From the NCBI GenBank assembly GCA_945872875.1, contig CAMCBB010000005.1, forward strand, positions 1 through 30,911: a stretch of 30,911 nt of DNA, in the 5' to 3' direction. This stretch comes from Flavobacterium psychrophilum (GTDB taxonomy: Bacteria; Bacteroidota; Bacteroidia; Flavobacteriales; Flavobacteriaceae). Shown here one piece after another: positions 15,466 through 23,156 of this stretch. Position 1 is the stretch's first letter. The number at the start of each line of letters is the position of its first letter. The position numbers and the translations under genes are program-made. Below the pieces are notes generated by a model. It ran no database searches. It saw nothing but the letters and a program-made list of their open reading frames with translations, and was not told where the DNA came from.

Positions 15466-16518
15466 ATGAAAGCCACTTACCAAAAATACATACTTAATTT
15501 TAAAAATCCTTCTGGAACATCTAGAGGTGTTTTGAATACCAAAGAAACGTGGTTTCTCATTGTAGAACAAGATGGCAAAAAGGGAATTGGAGAATGCGGA
15601 ATCCTAAGAGGATTGAGCGCAGACGATCGACCTGATTATGAAGAAAAACTAACCTGGACTTGTCAAAATATTCACCTAGGGAAAGACAAACTCTGGGAAC
15701 AACTTATAGAGTTTCCGTCTATTCAATTTGGAGTAGAAATGGCATTTGAATCTTTAGCTTCATCAAATCCGTTTTTATTATTTCCATCTGAATTTACAGA
15801 AGGCAAAAAAACCATTTCAATAAATGGATTAATTTGGATGGGAGAACCCCAATTTATGAAGCAACAAATTGAGGAAAAACTAGCTCAAGGTTTTAATTGC
15901 ATCAAACTAAAAATAGGCGCCATTGATTTTCAAAAAGAACTTGATTTATTACAATTCATCAGAGAAAATTTTGACGAAAAATCGATAGAAATTCGGGTTG
16001 ATGCTAATGGAGCTTTTAATAAAATGGAAGCTTTAAATAAATTAAATCAATTATCTGGTTTTGAATTACATAGCGTAGAACAACCAATTTCAGTAAAGCA
16101 ATATGACAGTATGGCAGAATTATGCCGAAAAAGCCCTATTCCTATAGCATTAGACGAGGAATTGATAGGAGTTTTTAATTACAGTGAAAAAGAAGCGCTT
16201 TTGCAAAAAATAAAACCTCAATTTATCATTTTGAAACCGAGTTTTATTGGAGGATTTAAAGGCACCAAAGAATGGATTGATTTGGCAGAAAAATACCAAA
16301 TTGGTTGGTGGATTACTTCTGCCCTAGAAAGTAATATTGGATTAAATGCCATTGCTCAATGGACCTTTTTGCAAAATAATTCTATGCCTCAAGGATTAGG
16401 AACTGGTGGTCTTTACACCAACAACTTTGATTGCCCATTGGAAGTAAAAAACGGACAACTTCAATACAATTCCGAAATAGATTGGGAGGTTAATTTTGAC
16501 AATAATTACAGTAGGTAA
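15466..16518 (+). CDS. menC: o-succinylbenzoate synthase MenC
   Basis: A 350-aa enolase-superfamily enzyme that dehydrates SHCHC to o-succinylbenzoate. The full catalytic set is present: K147 and K149 in CIKLKIG, metal ligands D179 (RVDANGAF), E205 (SVEQPIS) and D230 (ALDEELIG), and K257 (ILKPSFIGG). The active-site lid region GECGILRGLSADDRPDY is near residues 42-58. It starts 5 nt after the metal-dependent hydrolase gene. Its 3' end overlaps the cvfB 3' end by 13 nt on the opposite strand, and no menE follows. Confidence 0.95.
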   Translation: MKATYQKYILNFKNPSGTSRGVLNTKETWFLIVEQDGKKGIGECGILRGLSADDRPDYEEKLTWTCQNIHLGKDKLWEQLIEFPSIQFGVEMAFESLASSNPFLLFPSEFTEGKKTISINGLIWMGEPQFMKQQIEEKLAQGFNCIKLKIGAIDFQKELDLLQFIRENFDEKSIEIRVDANGAFNKMEALNKLNQLSGFELHSVEQPISVKQYDSMAELCRKSPIPIALDEELIGVFNYSEKEALLQKIKPQFIILKPSFIGGFKGTKEWIDLAEKYQIGWWITSALESNIGLNAIAQWTFLQNNSMPQGLGTGGLYTNNFDCPLEVKNGQLQYNSEIDWEVNFDNNYSR

Positions 16519-17333
16519 ATTCCGTCTTCTTTAATTTCAATTAACTTTTGTTTGTACAACAACCCAATTGCTTTCTTAAAGGTTTTTTTACTCATTTTTA
16601 ATACCGTCTTAATATCCTCAGGATTGGAATCATCGTTCAATCTTAAAAATCCTCTGCTAGCTCGCAGCTCATTTAATATTATTTCAGAATTAGGTTCTAT
16701 ATTTTCAAAGCCTTGTTTGTGCAGAGAAACATCTATTTTACCATCTGGACGCACATTTTTAATGTATCCTTTAATTTTATCGCCAGTCCGAATGGCATCG
16801 TCATACACCTCATCTTTATACACCAAACCTTTGTGTTTTTGATTGATGATTACATTGATTCCGATTTCGGTAATATGAGATATAATTAGATCTACTTCTT
16901 CATTTTTCTCCAAATCGATGTTTTCGTTATCCAAAAACTGATTGGTTTTACTTGAAGCTACAAGTCGGTTGGTTTTTTCATCTAAATAAAGGTAAACTAA
17001 ATAGCGCTTCCCTTTTTCCATTGGACGCGCTTGTTCTTTAAACGGAACTAAGATGTCTTTTTCCATTCCCCAGTCTAAAAAAGCACCCACTTGATTCACA
17101 TAATTCACGCGTAATAAAGCAAATTCATTCAATACAACATAAGGAACCAAAGTAGTTGCTACAGGGCGTTCTTCGTGATCTAGATAAACAAATACATTAA
17201 TCTCTTCGCCAATTTCAAATACTTTAGGAACATATTTATTTGGTAGTAAAACATCCTCTTTTCCATCGGATAAAAATAATCCAACTTGAGTGTGCCTGCT
17301 AATTGTAAGGGTATTAAATTGACCTATTTTCAT
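16506..17333 (-). CDS. CvfB-type S1-like RNA-binding protein
   Basis: A 275-aa protein with tandem S1-like domains followed by a C-terminal winged helix. It begins MKIGQFNTLTISRHTQVGLF, then VNYVNQVGAFLDWGMEKDIL, KIKGYIKNVRPDGKIDVSLH, and ends in the helix EDIKTVLKMSKKTFKKAIG. This is the CvfB family; the founding member is an RNA-binding regulator in Staphylococcus. An in-frame ATG seven codons upstream (17354) lies inside a perfect -7 promoter box, so the start at 17333 is preferred. It is downstream of menD and linked to men genes in other Bacteroidota as far as I recall. Confidence 0.88.
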   Translation of the reverse strand: MKIGQFNTLTISRHTQVGLFLSDGKEDVLLPNKYVPKVFEIGEEINVFVYLDHEERPVATTLVPYVVLNEFALLRVNYVNQVGAFLDWGMEKDILVPFKEQARPMEKGKRYLVYLYLDEKTNRLVASSKTNQFLDNENIDLEKNEEVDLIISHITEIGINVIINQKHKGLVYKDEVYDDAIRTGDKIKGYIKNVRPDGKIDVSLHKQGFENIEPNSEIILNELRASRGFLRLNDDSNPEDIKTVLKMSKKTFKKAIGLLYKQKLIEIKEDGIYLL

Positions 17334-17351
17334 AATGTTCTGGAATTTTGA

Positions 17352-17359
17352 CAAAGGTA
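17352..17359 (-). promoter_or_regulatory. -7 promoter box of cvfB
   Basis: The minus-strand sequence TACCTTTG matches TAnnTTTG exactly and ends 18 nt before the preferred ATG at 17333. It lies in the 75-nt gap after menD. I see no good -33 TTTG, so this rests on one element. Confidence 0.4.
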
Positions 17360-17408
17360 CGAATTGGAACTCTATTATTAAACCACTAAATCAATTAGTT
17401 AAATAGTT

Positions 17409-19064
17409 TTATTTCAACTCTTTAAAATAGTCCAACAACACTTTGTCGTTTTCTAAAGTAGGGGTAAAAACCTCTAGTAAAGTTGGTGTTTCATCATTTG
17501 AAAATAATTCTTTCAAACTAGATTCTAATGTAGCCTCGTTGCTAGCTGTAAGATAATTAAAACCATACATTTTAGCTAAATGTACTGCAGTAAGGCAATG
17601 TGAAGTTTCAAAAAAAGTATTAAAAACGGGTGTTTCTTTATGTCCGGGTAAAATTCGGAAAATTCCTCCTCCTCCATTATTGATCAGGATAATTTTAAAA
17701 TTATTTGGAATATAATTATTCCACAGTGCATTGCTATCGTATAAAAACCCGATATCGCCTGTGATAAAAACACACGGCTTTGTATTCCCTACAGCTCCGC
17801 CAATTGCCGTTGAAGTGCTTCCATCAATTCCACTAGTACCTCGATTACTAAAAACTTCTATACTTTTTTCAATATCAAATAATTGAGCATAACGAATAGG
17901 TGAACTGTTGCTTATATGCAATTGAGAATTTGCAGGCAATGCAGGCAATAACTTTTCAAAAACTTTAAGATCGGTAAACGGAATCTTTTCAAGATATTCT
18001 ATACTTTTCTTTTGACGATAAGCTTTGATATCTTGTGCCAATTGATTGTAATTACTCGCTACCGTTTCTGTTAAATTAAAAAACGACTTAAAAAATAAAT
18101 TGGGAGTCATTTCAAAATGCTTGGTCAAGCAGCCAAAAGTATCATAAGCTCTTAAATCATCAATATGCCAATGCTGATTGGGTTGGTATTTTCTTAAAAA
18201 CGCTTTAATTCGTTTGGAGACAATCATTCCACCAAAAGTGACTAAAATTTCGGGTTGAAAATCAATATAATCCTTTTCTGTAAACGGAGTGATAATTGAA
18301 TCAATAGTATTAATAAATTTCGGGTGATGTAAATTGGATGTGGTTTCAATAAGTACCACCACAGATGGATCATTTGCTAATTCATCCAAATAACCTTGCT
18401 CCACTGCATTAGGGTTGTTTACACCAACCAATATTAGTTTCTTTTTACATGTATTCCATTGATTAGCAAATGGTTTTAAATCTTCGCTAGCAATAGCATT
18501 TGATTCAAAAGAAATGATATTTGGGTTAACCAGTAATTCGGTAGTTGGTTCGTACAAAGGCTCTTCAAAAGGTGCGTTAATGTGCACAGGGCCTTTTTTG
18601 GCGAAAGCCCTATAAATTGCTTCTTGAATTAAATTATCATTATTAACCGAAGCATCTTCGGTAAGATTGGCATTAAATAAAGAATGATTGGTAAAAACAT
18701 TTTCCTGACGAATCGTTTGACCGTCACCAATATCAATTTTGCTTTGTGGTCTATCGGCAGAAATTACAATAAGTGGAATTTGACTATAAAAAGCTTCCGC
18801 AAATGCGGGATAATAATTTAACAGAGCAGATCCTGAGGTACAAACCACCACTACAGGTTTTTTTATTTGCTGTGCGATACCAAGTGCAAAAAAGGCCGCC
18901 GATCGTTCATCGGCAATACTATAGCAATTAAAAAAGGGATCGTTTCCAAAACCAATTGTTAAAGGTGCATTTCTCGATCCTGGAGAAATTACAATATTGG
19001 ATATGTTTTTAGCACGAAGAATTTCGATTATTGATTGCGCTAAAGGTATTTTTGGGTAGATCAT
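17409..19064 (-). CDS. menD: SEPHCHC synthase MenD
   Basis: A 551-aa thiamine-diphosphate enzyme that adds a succinyl semialdehyde unit from 2-oxoglutarate to isochorismate, the first committed step to menaquinone. Visible features are SPGSRNAPLTIGFG (28-41), the activating glutamate E53 in DERSAAFFALG, CTSGSALLNYYPAFAEA, and the ThDP-binding GDIGFLYDSNALWN leading to ILINNGGGGIF. Length is normal. It is read toward cvfB. No menF lies upstream; instead a divergent acetyltransferase gene is found. Confidence 0.96.
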   Translation of the reverse strand: MIYPKIPLAQSIIEILRAKNISNIVISPGSRNAPLTIGFGNDPFFNCYSIADERSAAFFALGIAQQIKKPVVVVCTSGSALLNYYPAFAEAFYSQIPLIVISADRPQSKIDIGDGQTIRQENVFTNHSLFNANLTEDASVNNDNLIQEAIYRAFAKKGPVHINAPFEEPLYEPTTELLVNPNIISFESNAIASEDLKPFANQWNTCKKKLILVGVNNPNAVEQGYLDELANDPSVVVLIETTSNLHHPKFINTIDSIITPFTEKDYIDFQPEILVTFGGMIVSKRIKAFLRKYQPNQHWHIDDLRAYDTFGCLTKHFEMTPNLFFKSFFNLTETVASNYNQLAQDIKAYRQKKSIEYLEKIPFTDLKVFEKLLPALPANSQLHISNSSPIRYAQLFDIEKSIEVFSNRGTSGIDGSTSTAIGGAVGNTKPCVFITGDIGFLYDSNALWNNYIPNNFKIILINNGGGGIFRILPGHKETPVFNTFFETSHCLTAVHLAKMYGFNYLTASNEATLESSLKELFSNDETPTLLEVFTPTLENDKVLLDYFKELK

Positions 19065-19073
19065 TGTTACAGC

Positions 19074-19135
19074 GAGGAACGATAAGTAACTTCCTCAATA
19101 ATTATTTACTATTATCAAATTGCATTGCAAAAATA
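19074..19135 (-). promoter_or_regulatory. menD leader: -7 box and small hairpin
   Basis: On the minus strand a perfect -7 box TATTTTTG lies at plus 19128-19135. The predicted leader of about 60 nt contains a 6-bp hairpin (GAGGAA at 19074-19079, TTCCTC at 19091-19096) that ends 9 nt upstream of the menD ATG. It could affect ribosome access. No clear -33 element was seen. Confidence 0.35.
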
Positions 19136-19232
19136 CAAAGTAATTTAGGTATGAAAAATTAAACAATGATTAAAGTTTCAATAAATAGGTTTATTTATTA
19201 ATTCCAATAATTAATTATGGTTTAAAAAATAC

Positions 19233-19240
19233 TATTTTTG
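19233..19240 (+). promoter_or_regulatory. -7 promoter box right at the acetyltransferase start
   Basis: TATTTTTG matches TAnnTTTG exactly, and the ATG begins only 5 nt after it (19245). A transcript from this box would be leaderless or nearly so. No convincing -33 TTTG is seen. Confidence 0.4.
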
Positions 19241-19244
19241 AAAC

Positions 19245-19739
19245 ATGGAAATCAAAATTAGACCCTACCAACTAGAAGACGCCAATGGAATTTTAGAAAT
19301 TATTAATTATAATATTCTAAACTCCACCGCCTTGTATGATTACCAACCTCGAACCATAGAAAATCAAATAAGTATTTTTCAAGATAAATTAGCAAAAGGA
19401 TTTCCCGTCCTTGTTGCTATACATGACGAAATTGTGGTTGGCTTTGGATATTATAGTGAGTTCCGTTACAGAGAGGCCTATAAATTCACAGTGGAGCACT
19501 CTGTTTACTCCCACCCTGACCACATCGGAAAAGGAATCGGTAAACAAATTTTAGAGTCACTAATTCATTTGGCTAAAGCTCAAAAATTGCACACTATGAT
19601 TGGAGTCATTGACTCTGAAAACAAAAATAGCATTGCATTTCACGAAAAGTTTGGCTTTAAAACTGTCGGAATTATCAAAGAAACTGGATTTAAATTCGAC
19701 CGGTGGTTAGACAGCGTTTTTATGCAGAGAATGCTGTAA
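19245..19739 (+). CDS. GNAT family N-acetyltransferase (phosphinothricin acetyltransferase-like)
   Basis: A 164-aa GNAT enzyme. It begins IRPYQLEDANGILEIINYNI, has the N-terminal STALYDYQPRT block seen in Pat/Bar/MnaT-like members, and the acetyl-CoA loop HPDHIGKGIGKQILESL (90-106). The C-terminal part is NSIAFHEKFGFKTVG. Relatives acetylate phosphinothricin or methionine-derivative amino groups; the natural substrate here is unknown. It converges with the MazG-like gene with only 3 nt between the stop codons and no terminator hairpin between them. Confidence 0.92.
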   Translation: MEIKIRPYQLEDANGILEIINYNILNSTALYDYQPRTIENQISIFQDKLAKGFPVLVAIHDEIVVGFGYYSEFRYREAYKFTVEHSVYSHPDHIGKGIGKQILESLIHLAKAQKLHTMIGVIDSENKNSIAFHEKFGFKTVGIIKETGFKFDRWLDSVFMQRML

Positions 19740-19742
19740 TTC

Positions 19743-20126
19743 TTATTTTATAATTGATTCAATATTTGGCTTGAAATAATTTGGCCCTTTAAGAACTTTT
19801 CCGTCTTCACGATAAATTGGCATTCCGTTTTCATCCAATTTACTCATATTGCTTCTTTGAATTTCGTCAAAAACTTCTTCTATTTTGTGTTGCAATCCGT
19901 GTTCGATAATTGTTCCACACAAAATATACAACATATCACCAAGTGCATCAGCAATTTCAGTAATGTCATTATTTTGCGCTGCTTCAAGATACTCTTCATT
20001 TTCTTCTTTCATCAAATTATAGCGAAGTAGATTTTTGCTTTCGCCTAAATCACCAATAATATTCTCACTGTATCCTAATTGAAAGCTGGTATGAAACTCT
20101 TTAACGGAATTGATCTGTTTTTGCAT
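19743..20126 (-). CDS. MazG-like nucleotide pyrophosphohydrolase
   Basis: A 127-aa all-alpha NTP pyrophosphohydrolase of the MazG/phosphoribosyl-ATP pyrophosphohydrolase-like superfamily. The magnesium-binding motif EENEE (41-45) is followed by TEIADALGDMLYILCG with E57, D60 and D64. The C-terminal tail NGMPIYREDGKVLKGPNYF is typical of the Bacteroidota subgroup. It probably removes non-canonical or surplus nucleoside triphosphates. It appears monocistronic and is divergent from a small membrane-protein gene. Confidence 0.88.
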   Translation of the reverse strand: MQKQINSVKEFHTSFQLGYSENIIGDLGESKNLLRYNLMKEENEEYLEAAQNNDITEIADALGDMLYILCGTIIEHGLQHKIEEVFDEIQRSNMSKLDENGMPIYREDGKVLKGPNYFKPNIESIIK

Positions 20127-20205
20127 GATTATTTATAATAAAATTAGAAAGCCAAATTACAAATTTGAACTATTATTGCCTAAATTTGTTAAAAAATTCA
20201 TACAT

Positions 20206-20394
20206 ATGTTCACAACTGGTCAATTGTGTTTTGCGGGAGCTTTTATTATTGCATTTGTAACTGCAATGATAATAGCTTACAAAAAAGACAAATCGCTTCA
20301 TAACCAATTTTACAAAGGGAATTATAAAATATTATTGGGCTTTTTTGCCTTTATTTTGATACTATTTCTGATTAAAGTTTTCTTTAAACATTAA
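20206..20394 (+). CDS. Small two-helix membrane protein
   Basis: A 62-aa protein starting MFTTGQLCFAGAFIIAFVTA, with membrane helices at about residues 5-24 and 43-60 joined by a basic loop (KKDKSLHNQFYKGNYK). A longer reading from 20110 would overlap the divergent MazG-like gene start and add a low-quality N-terminus, so I use the internal ATG. A possible -7 box TAAATTTG lies at 20181-20188. The GQLCFAGAF/ kgNYKILLGF pattern recurs in uncharacterised Flavobacteriaceae proteins as I recall. Function unknown. Confidence 0.7.
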   Translation: MFTTGQLCFAGAFIIAFVTAMIIAYKKDKSLHNQFYKGNYKILLGFFAFILILFLIKVFFKH

Positions 20395-20431
20395 TTTTAT
20401 TTATATTTACTATTACTTTAAATGAAATAAC

Positions 20432-21538
20432 ATGCGAATTCTTAAATACATTGCTTTGCTATTATTCCTTTTTCTAATTGGATTAAGTGTTTTTGTGTCT
20501 ACTCAAAAAGGGGATTATGATGTCACTGTGAGTAAAGTAATTAAAAATCCGAGGAGCATTGTATTTAGTTATATCAACGATTATAAAAACTGGGAGACTT
20601 TTTGTTCTTGGATAAAAGAAGACAACTCCTATCAATTCACTTATCCGGGACTTACTATGGGACAGGGTGGATCTTGTAGTTGGACCAGTAGTTCTAGTGA
20701 CGGATACATCAAAACAATTTCTGCAAAAGAAAATGAAAGTATTTTTCAAAAAATGAAAAATAACGAAGAAACTTCAGAAGTGTATTGGAATTTCAAAGAC
20801 ACACTTGGTGGCACCAAAGTAACATGGAGAAATAAAGGCAAACTTGACTTTATGTCAAAGGTTAAAGCATTCTTTTCGGGAGGAATTATTAGTGTGGTAG
20901 GTTCTATTTATGAAAAAAGTTTAGAAAACTTAAATTCTACATTAGACTACGAAATAAACACTTACTCGATTAAAATAAATGGAATCACTACGCTACCCGG
21001 AGGCTATTATTTGAAACAATATTTACATTGTAAGCAAAAAGAAACCGAACGCAATGTGAGCATTTTGGTCTCTAGAATGGAATATTTTTTTGACAAAAAT
21101 AAAATTAACGCTAACGGGAAACCATTTATTATTTATCACAAATACGATCGCGCTAATAATGATGTAGCTTTTTCTGTATGTATGCCAGTTAAAGATTCTA
21201 TTAATGTGATGCCTGGAAGTGACATTCAATCAGGTAAAACGGCTAGTTACACTTCTTTAAAAACAACTTTGGTTGGAGATTATTCGCACAAACAAAAGGC
21301 TTGGAAAAAAGCGCTTGATTTTGTAACAAAAAATCATTTAGAGCGCAACAGATCAGGCCAAATCATTGAAGTACATAAAGTTGGCAGAAAGGATATAAAA
21401 AATCCATCTAAGTGGGTAACCGAAATTTACATTCCTGTATATCCAAAAGCAATTGAAGTAAAAGAAGATAGTGCAACTCAAGAATCGGTGACCGCAGAAA
21501 AACCTTCAGAAAAAGAATCAACTTCGGTTAACAAATAA
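20432..21538 (+). CDS. Membrane-anchored SRPBCC / GyrI-like fusion protein
   Basis: A 368-aa protein. An N-terminal membrane helix spans about residues 5-23. An SRPBCC (polyketide cyclase/START-like) domain covers about 30-175: SKVIKNPRSIVFSYINDYKN, WETFCSW, and GGTKVTWRNKGKLDFMSKV. A GyrI-like small-molecule binding domain covers about 183-335 (FIIYHKYDRANNDVAFSVCM, VGDYSHKQKAWKKALDFV, WVTEIYIPV). A low-complexity Glu/Ser-rich tail ends it. Both folds bind hydrophobic small molecules. With the anchor, the domains are probably periplasmic. The ligand is unknown. It lies 54 nt before the ECF sigma gene and may share regulation with it. Confidence 0.82.
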   Translation: MRILKYIALLLFLFLIGLSVFVSTQKGDYDVTVSKVIKNPRSIVFSYINDYKNWETFCSWIKEDNSYQFTYPGLTMGQGGSCSWTSSSSDGYIKTISAKENESIFQKMKNNEETSEVYWNFKDTLGGTKVTWRNKGKLDFMSKVKAFFSGGIISVVGSIYEKSLENLNSTLDYEINTYSIKINGITTLPGGYYLKQYLHCKQKETERNVSILVSRMEYFFDKNKINANGKPFIIYHKYDRANNDVAFSVCMPVKDSINVMPGSDIQSGKTASYTSLKTTLVGDYSHKQKAWKKALDFVTKNHLERNRSGQIIEVHKVGRKDIKNPSKWVTEIYIPVYPKAIEVKEDSATQESVTAEKPSEKESTSVNK

Positions 21539-21592
21539 TAAAAACCCTCCATTTTAAACCTTTTACTAAAACTTTATTCCAATATATAAATT

Positions 21593-22141
21593 TTGGCATT
21601 GCAAGAAGAAAAGGACTTTATTAAAGAGTTGATTAATCCTAAGACGCAAAATGTAGCGTTTCAAAAACTGCTGCGCGAATATCAAAAACCTTTATACAAC
21701 CTTATTCGAAACATTGTATTAGATCATGATGATACAAATGATGTATTGCAAAACACTTTCATAAAAGTGTTTCAAAATTTAAAAAATTTTAAAGGAGACA
21801 GTAAACTTTTCTCTTGGATGTATAGAATTGCTACAAATGAAGCCATAACTTTCATCAACAATAAAGCAAAACGCAATAAAACAACCAGCGCTGAAATACA
21901 ATCGAAATTGGTAGAAAATTTACAATCAGATGTTTATTTTGAAGGTGATGCAATTCAATTAAAATTACAAAAAGCACTTGTTTTATTACCCGAAAAACAG
22001 CAACTTGTATTTAAAATGAAATATTTTGAAGAATTAAAATACGAGCAAATTTCCGAAATCTTGGGCACTTCGGTAGGTGCATTAAAAGCATCTTACTTTC
22101 ATGCCGTAAAAAAAATTGAAGAATATTTAAACAATAATTAA
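21593..22141 (+). CDS. ECF-type RNA polymerase sigma factor
   Basis: A 182-aa sigma-70-family factor of ECF type. Sigma region 2 is at about residues 20-90 (YQKPLYNLIRNIVLDHDDTN, VLQNTFIKVFQNL, SWMYRIATNEAITF), and region 4 at about 125-178 (LLPEKQQLVFKMKYFEELKY, YEQISEILGTSVGALKASYF). No ATG is available: an in-frame stop is at 21587, so TTG at 21593 or 21599 must be the start. No Shine-Dalgarno is seen, which is normal for the phylum. The next two genes probably encode its membrane regulator and periplasmic sensor. Confidence 0.93.
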   Translation: MALQEEKDFIKELINPKTQNVAFQKLLREYQKPLYNLIRNIVLDHDDTNDVLQNTFIKVFQNLKNFKGDSKLFSWMYRIATNEAITFINNKAKRNKTTSAEIQSKLVENLQSDVYFEGDAIQLKLQKALVLLPEKQQLVFKMKYFEELKYEQISEILGTSVGALKASYFHAVKKIEEYLNNN

Positions 22142-22171
22142 ACCTTTATATAAATATAAGGTCCTATAAAC

Positions 22172-22585
22172 ATGAAAAAAAATCTACTTGAAAATGAAAA
22201 AAAAATAACTTCCGGTTTTATTGTACCAGAGGATTATTTTGACAACTTTTCAGCTGATTTAATGCAAAAATTACCGGCAAAAGAAATAAAAACTATTTCA
22301 TTTTATGCCCGCAACAAAAAATGGATTTATTCAGCAGCAGCGGTATTAGTTATAGCACTATCTTTACCAATAGTTTTTCAAATGGAAAAAGAAGAAGTAC
22401 TATTAAGTGATACTGAAATTGAAAATTATCTTACACAGCAAAATGTAATTTCTGAAGATGAAATAATTAACTGTCTTGAAAAGGAAGATTTAGTTAATTT
22501 AAAAATGAATTCAACTGTAACAGAAGAAGCAATAGAAGAAGAATTAATAAACAACAACGAATTAGAACAATATATCACGAATTAA
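22172..22585 (+). CDS. Single-pass membrane protein, probable anti-sigma factor
   Basis: A 137-aa protein. The N-terminal ~45 residues contain FIVPEDYFDNFSADLMQKLP, a segment common in Bacteroidota proteins beside ECF sigma genes. A membrane helix follows at about 50-69, preceded by basic ARNKKW (N-terminus inside). The C-terminal ~65 residues are very acidic (DTEIENYLTQQ, SEDEIINCLEKED, TEEAIEEELINN) and would be periplasmic. It lacks the zinc-binding HxxxCxxC of ZAS anti-sigma factors. It starts 30 nt after the sigma gene, and the sensor gene follows after 7 nt. The anti-sigma role is inferred from place and topology. Confidence 0.7.
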   Translation: MKKNLLENEKKITSGFIVPEDYFDNFSADLMQKLPAKEIKTISFYARNKKWIYSAAAVLVIALSLPIVFQMEKEEVLLSDTEIENYLTQQNVISEDEIINCLEKEDLVNLKMNSTVTEEAIEEELINNNELEQYITN

Positions 22586-22592
22586 AAAAAAA

Positions 22593-23069
22593 ATGAAAAT
22601 GAAAAACTTAACTACAGCAATCATTTCCTTCATACTATTAACTGCGACTTCTTATGCGCAAAGAGGTCCATTAAGAGATCGATTTGAGGATAAAAAAGAT
22701 CAAATCAAATCTCTAAAAATTGCTTTTATTACGACCGAATTGGACTTAACATCTGATGAAGCTGTTAAATTTTGGCCTGTTTTTAATGCATTCGAAGACA
22801 AACAACAGGAAATTAGAAAACAAAAATTAAGGTCTTATCTAGACCGAACAGACGGCAATTCTTTAGATAGAATGTCAGAAAAAGATGCTACTGTATTAAT
22901 AAATCAAATAGAAACTACCGAAGATGAATTATACCAACTGAAAAAGAAATTCATATCCAATTTAAGAGGTGTATTGCCTTCTGTTAAAATATTAAAGCTT
23001 AAAAAAGCAGAAGAACAGTTTAATAAAAAATTATTGCAACAATACCGCGATAGAAGAGAACCAAGGTAA
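22593..23069 (+). CDS. Periplasmic Spy/CpxP-like sensor of the ECF sigma system
   Basis: A 158-aa secreted protein with a signal peptide (about residues 1-22, ending TSYAQ). The mature protein is helical and highly charged. It carries TTELDLTSDEAVKFWPVFN at 47-65, an LTxxQ/EAxxFWPxYN motif typical of the Bacteroidota proteins named sensor of ECF-type sigma factor and similar to the LTxxQ repeats of Spy and CpxP. A long helix with LINQIETTEDELYQLKKKF follows, and a basic tail ends it. It probably senses envelope stress and works with the membrane protein just upstream. A second ATG lies two codons later. Confidence 0.82.
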   Translation: MKMKNLTTAIISFILLTATSYAQRGPLRDRFEDKKDQIKSLKIAFITTELDLTSDEAVKFWPVFNAFEDKQQEIRKQKLRSYLDRTDGNSLDRMSEKDATVLINQIETTEDELYQLKKKFISNLRGVLPSVKILKLKKAEEQFNKKLLQQYRDRREPR

Positions 23070-23118
23070 GTTAGTTTTAGGAACTACTATTTAAGTTTTC
23101 AGTATTTAAATTATTAGT

Positions 23119-23152
23119 AAAAAGCGATTTCTCAAATTAGAAATCGCTTTTT
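23119..23152. terminator. Bidirectional terminator
   Basis: A perfect 14-bp stem (23119-23132 with 23139-23152; core AAGCGATTTCT / AGAAATCGCTT) has a 6-nt loop and A/T tracts on both flanks. It lies between the converging sensor gene and the propeller lipoprotein gene. Confidence 0.9.
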
Positions 23153-23156
23153 ATTT

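Noticed and set aside
20110..20205. N-terminal extension of the small membrane protein
   Set aside because: It overlaps the divergent MazG-like gene start and adds a Cys/Lys-rich segment unlike the rest; the ATG at 20206 gives a normal two-helix protein.
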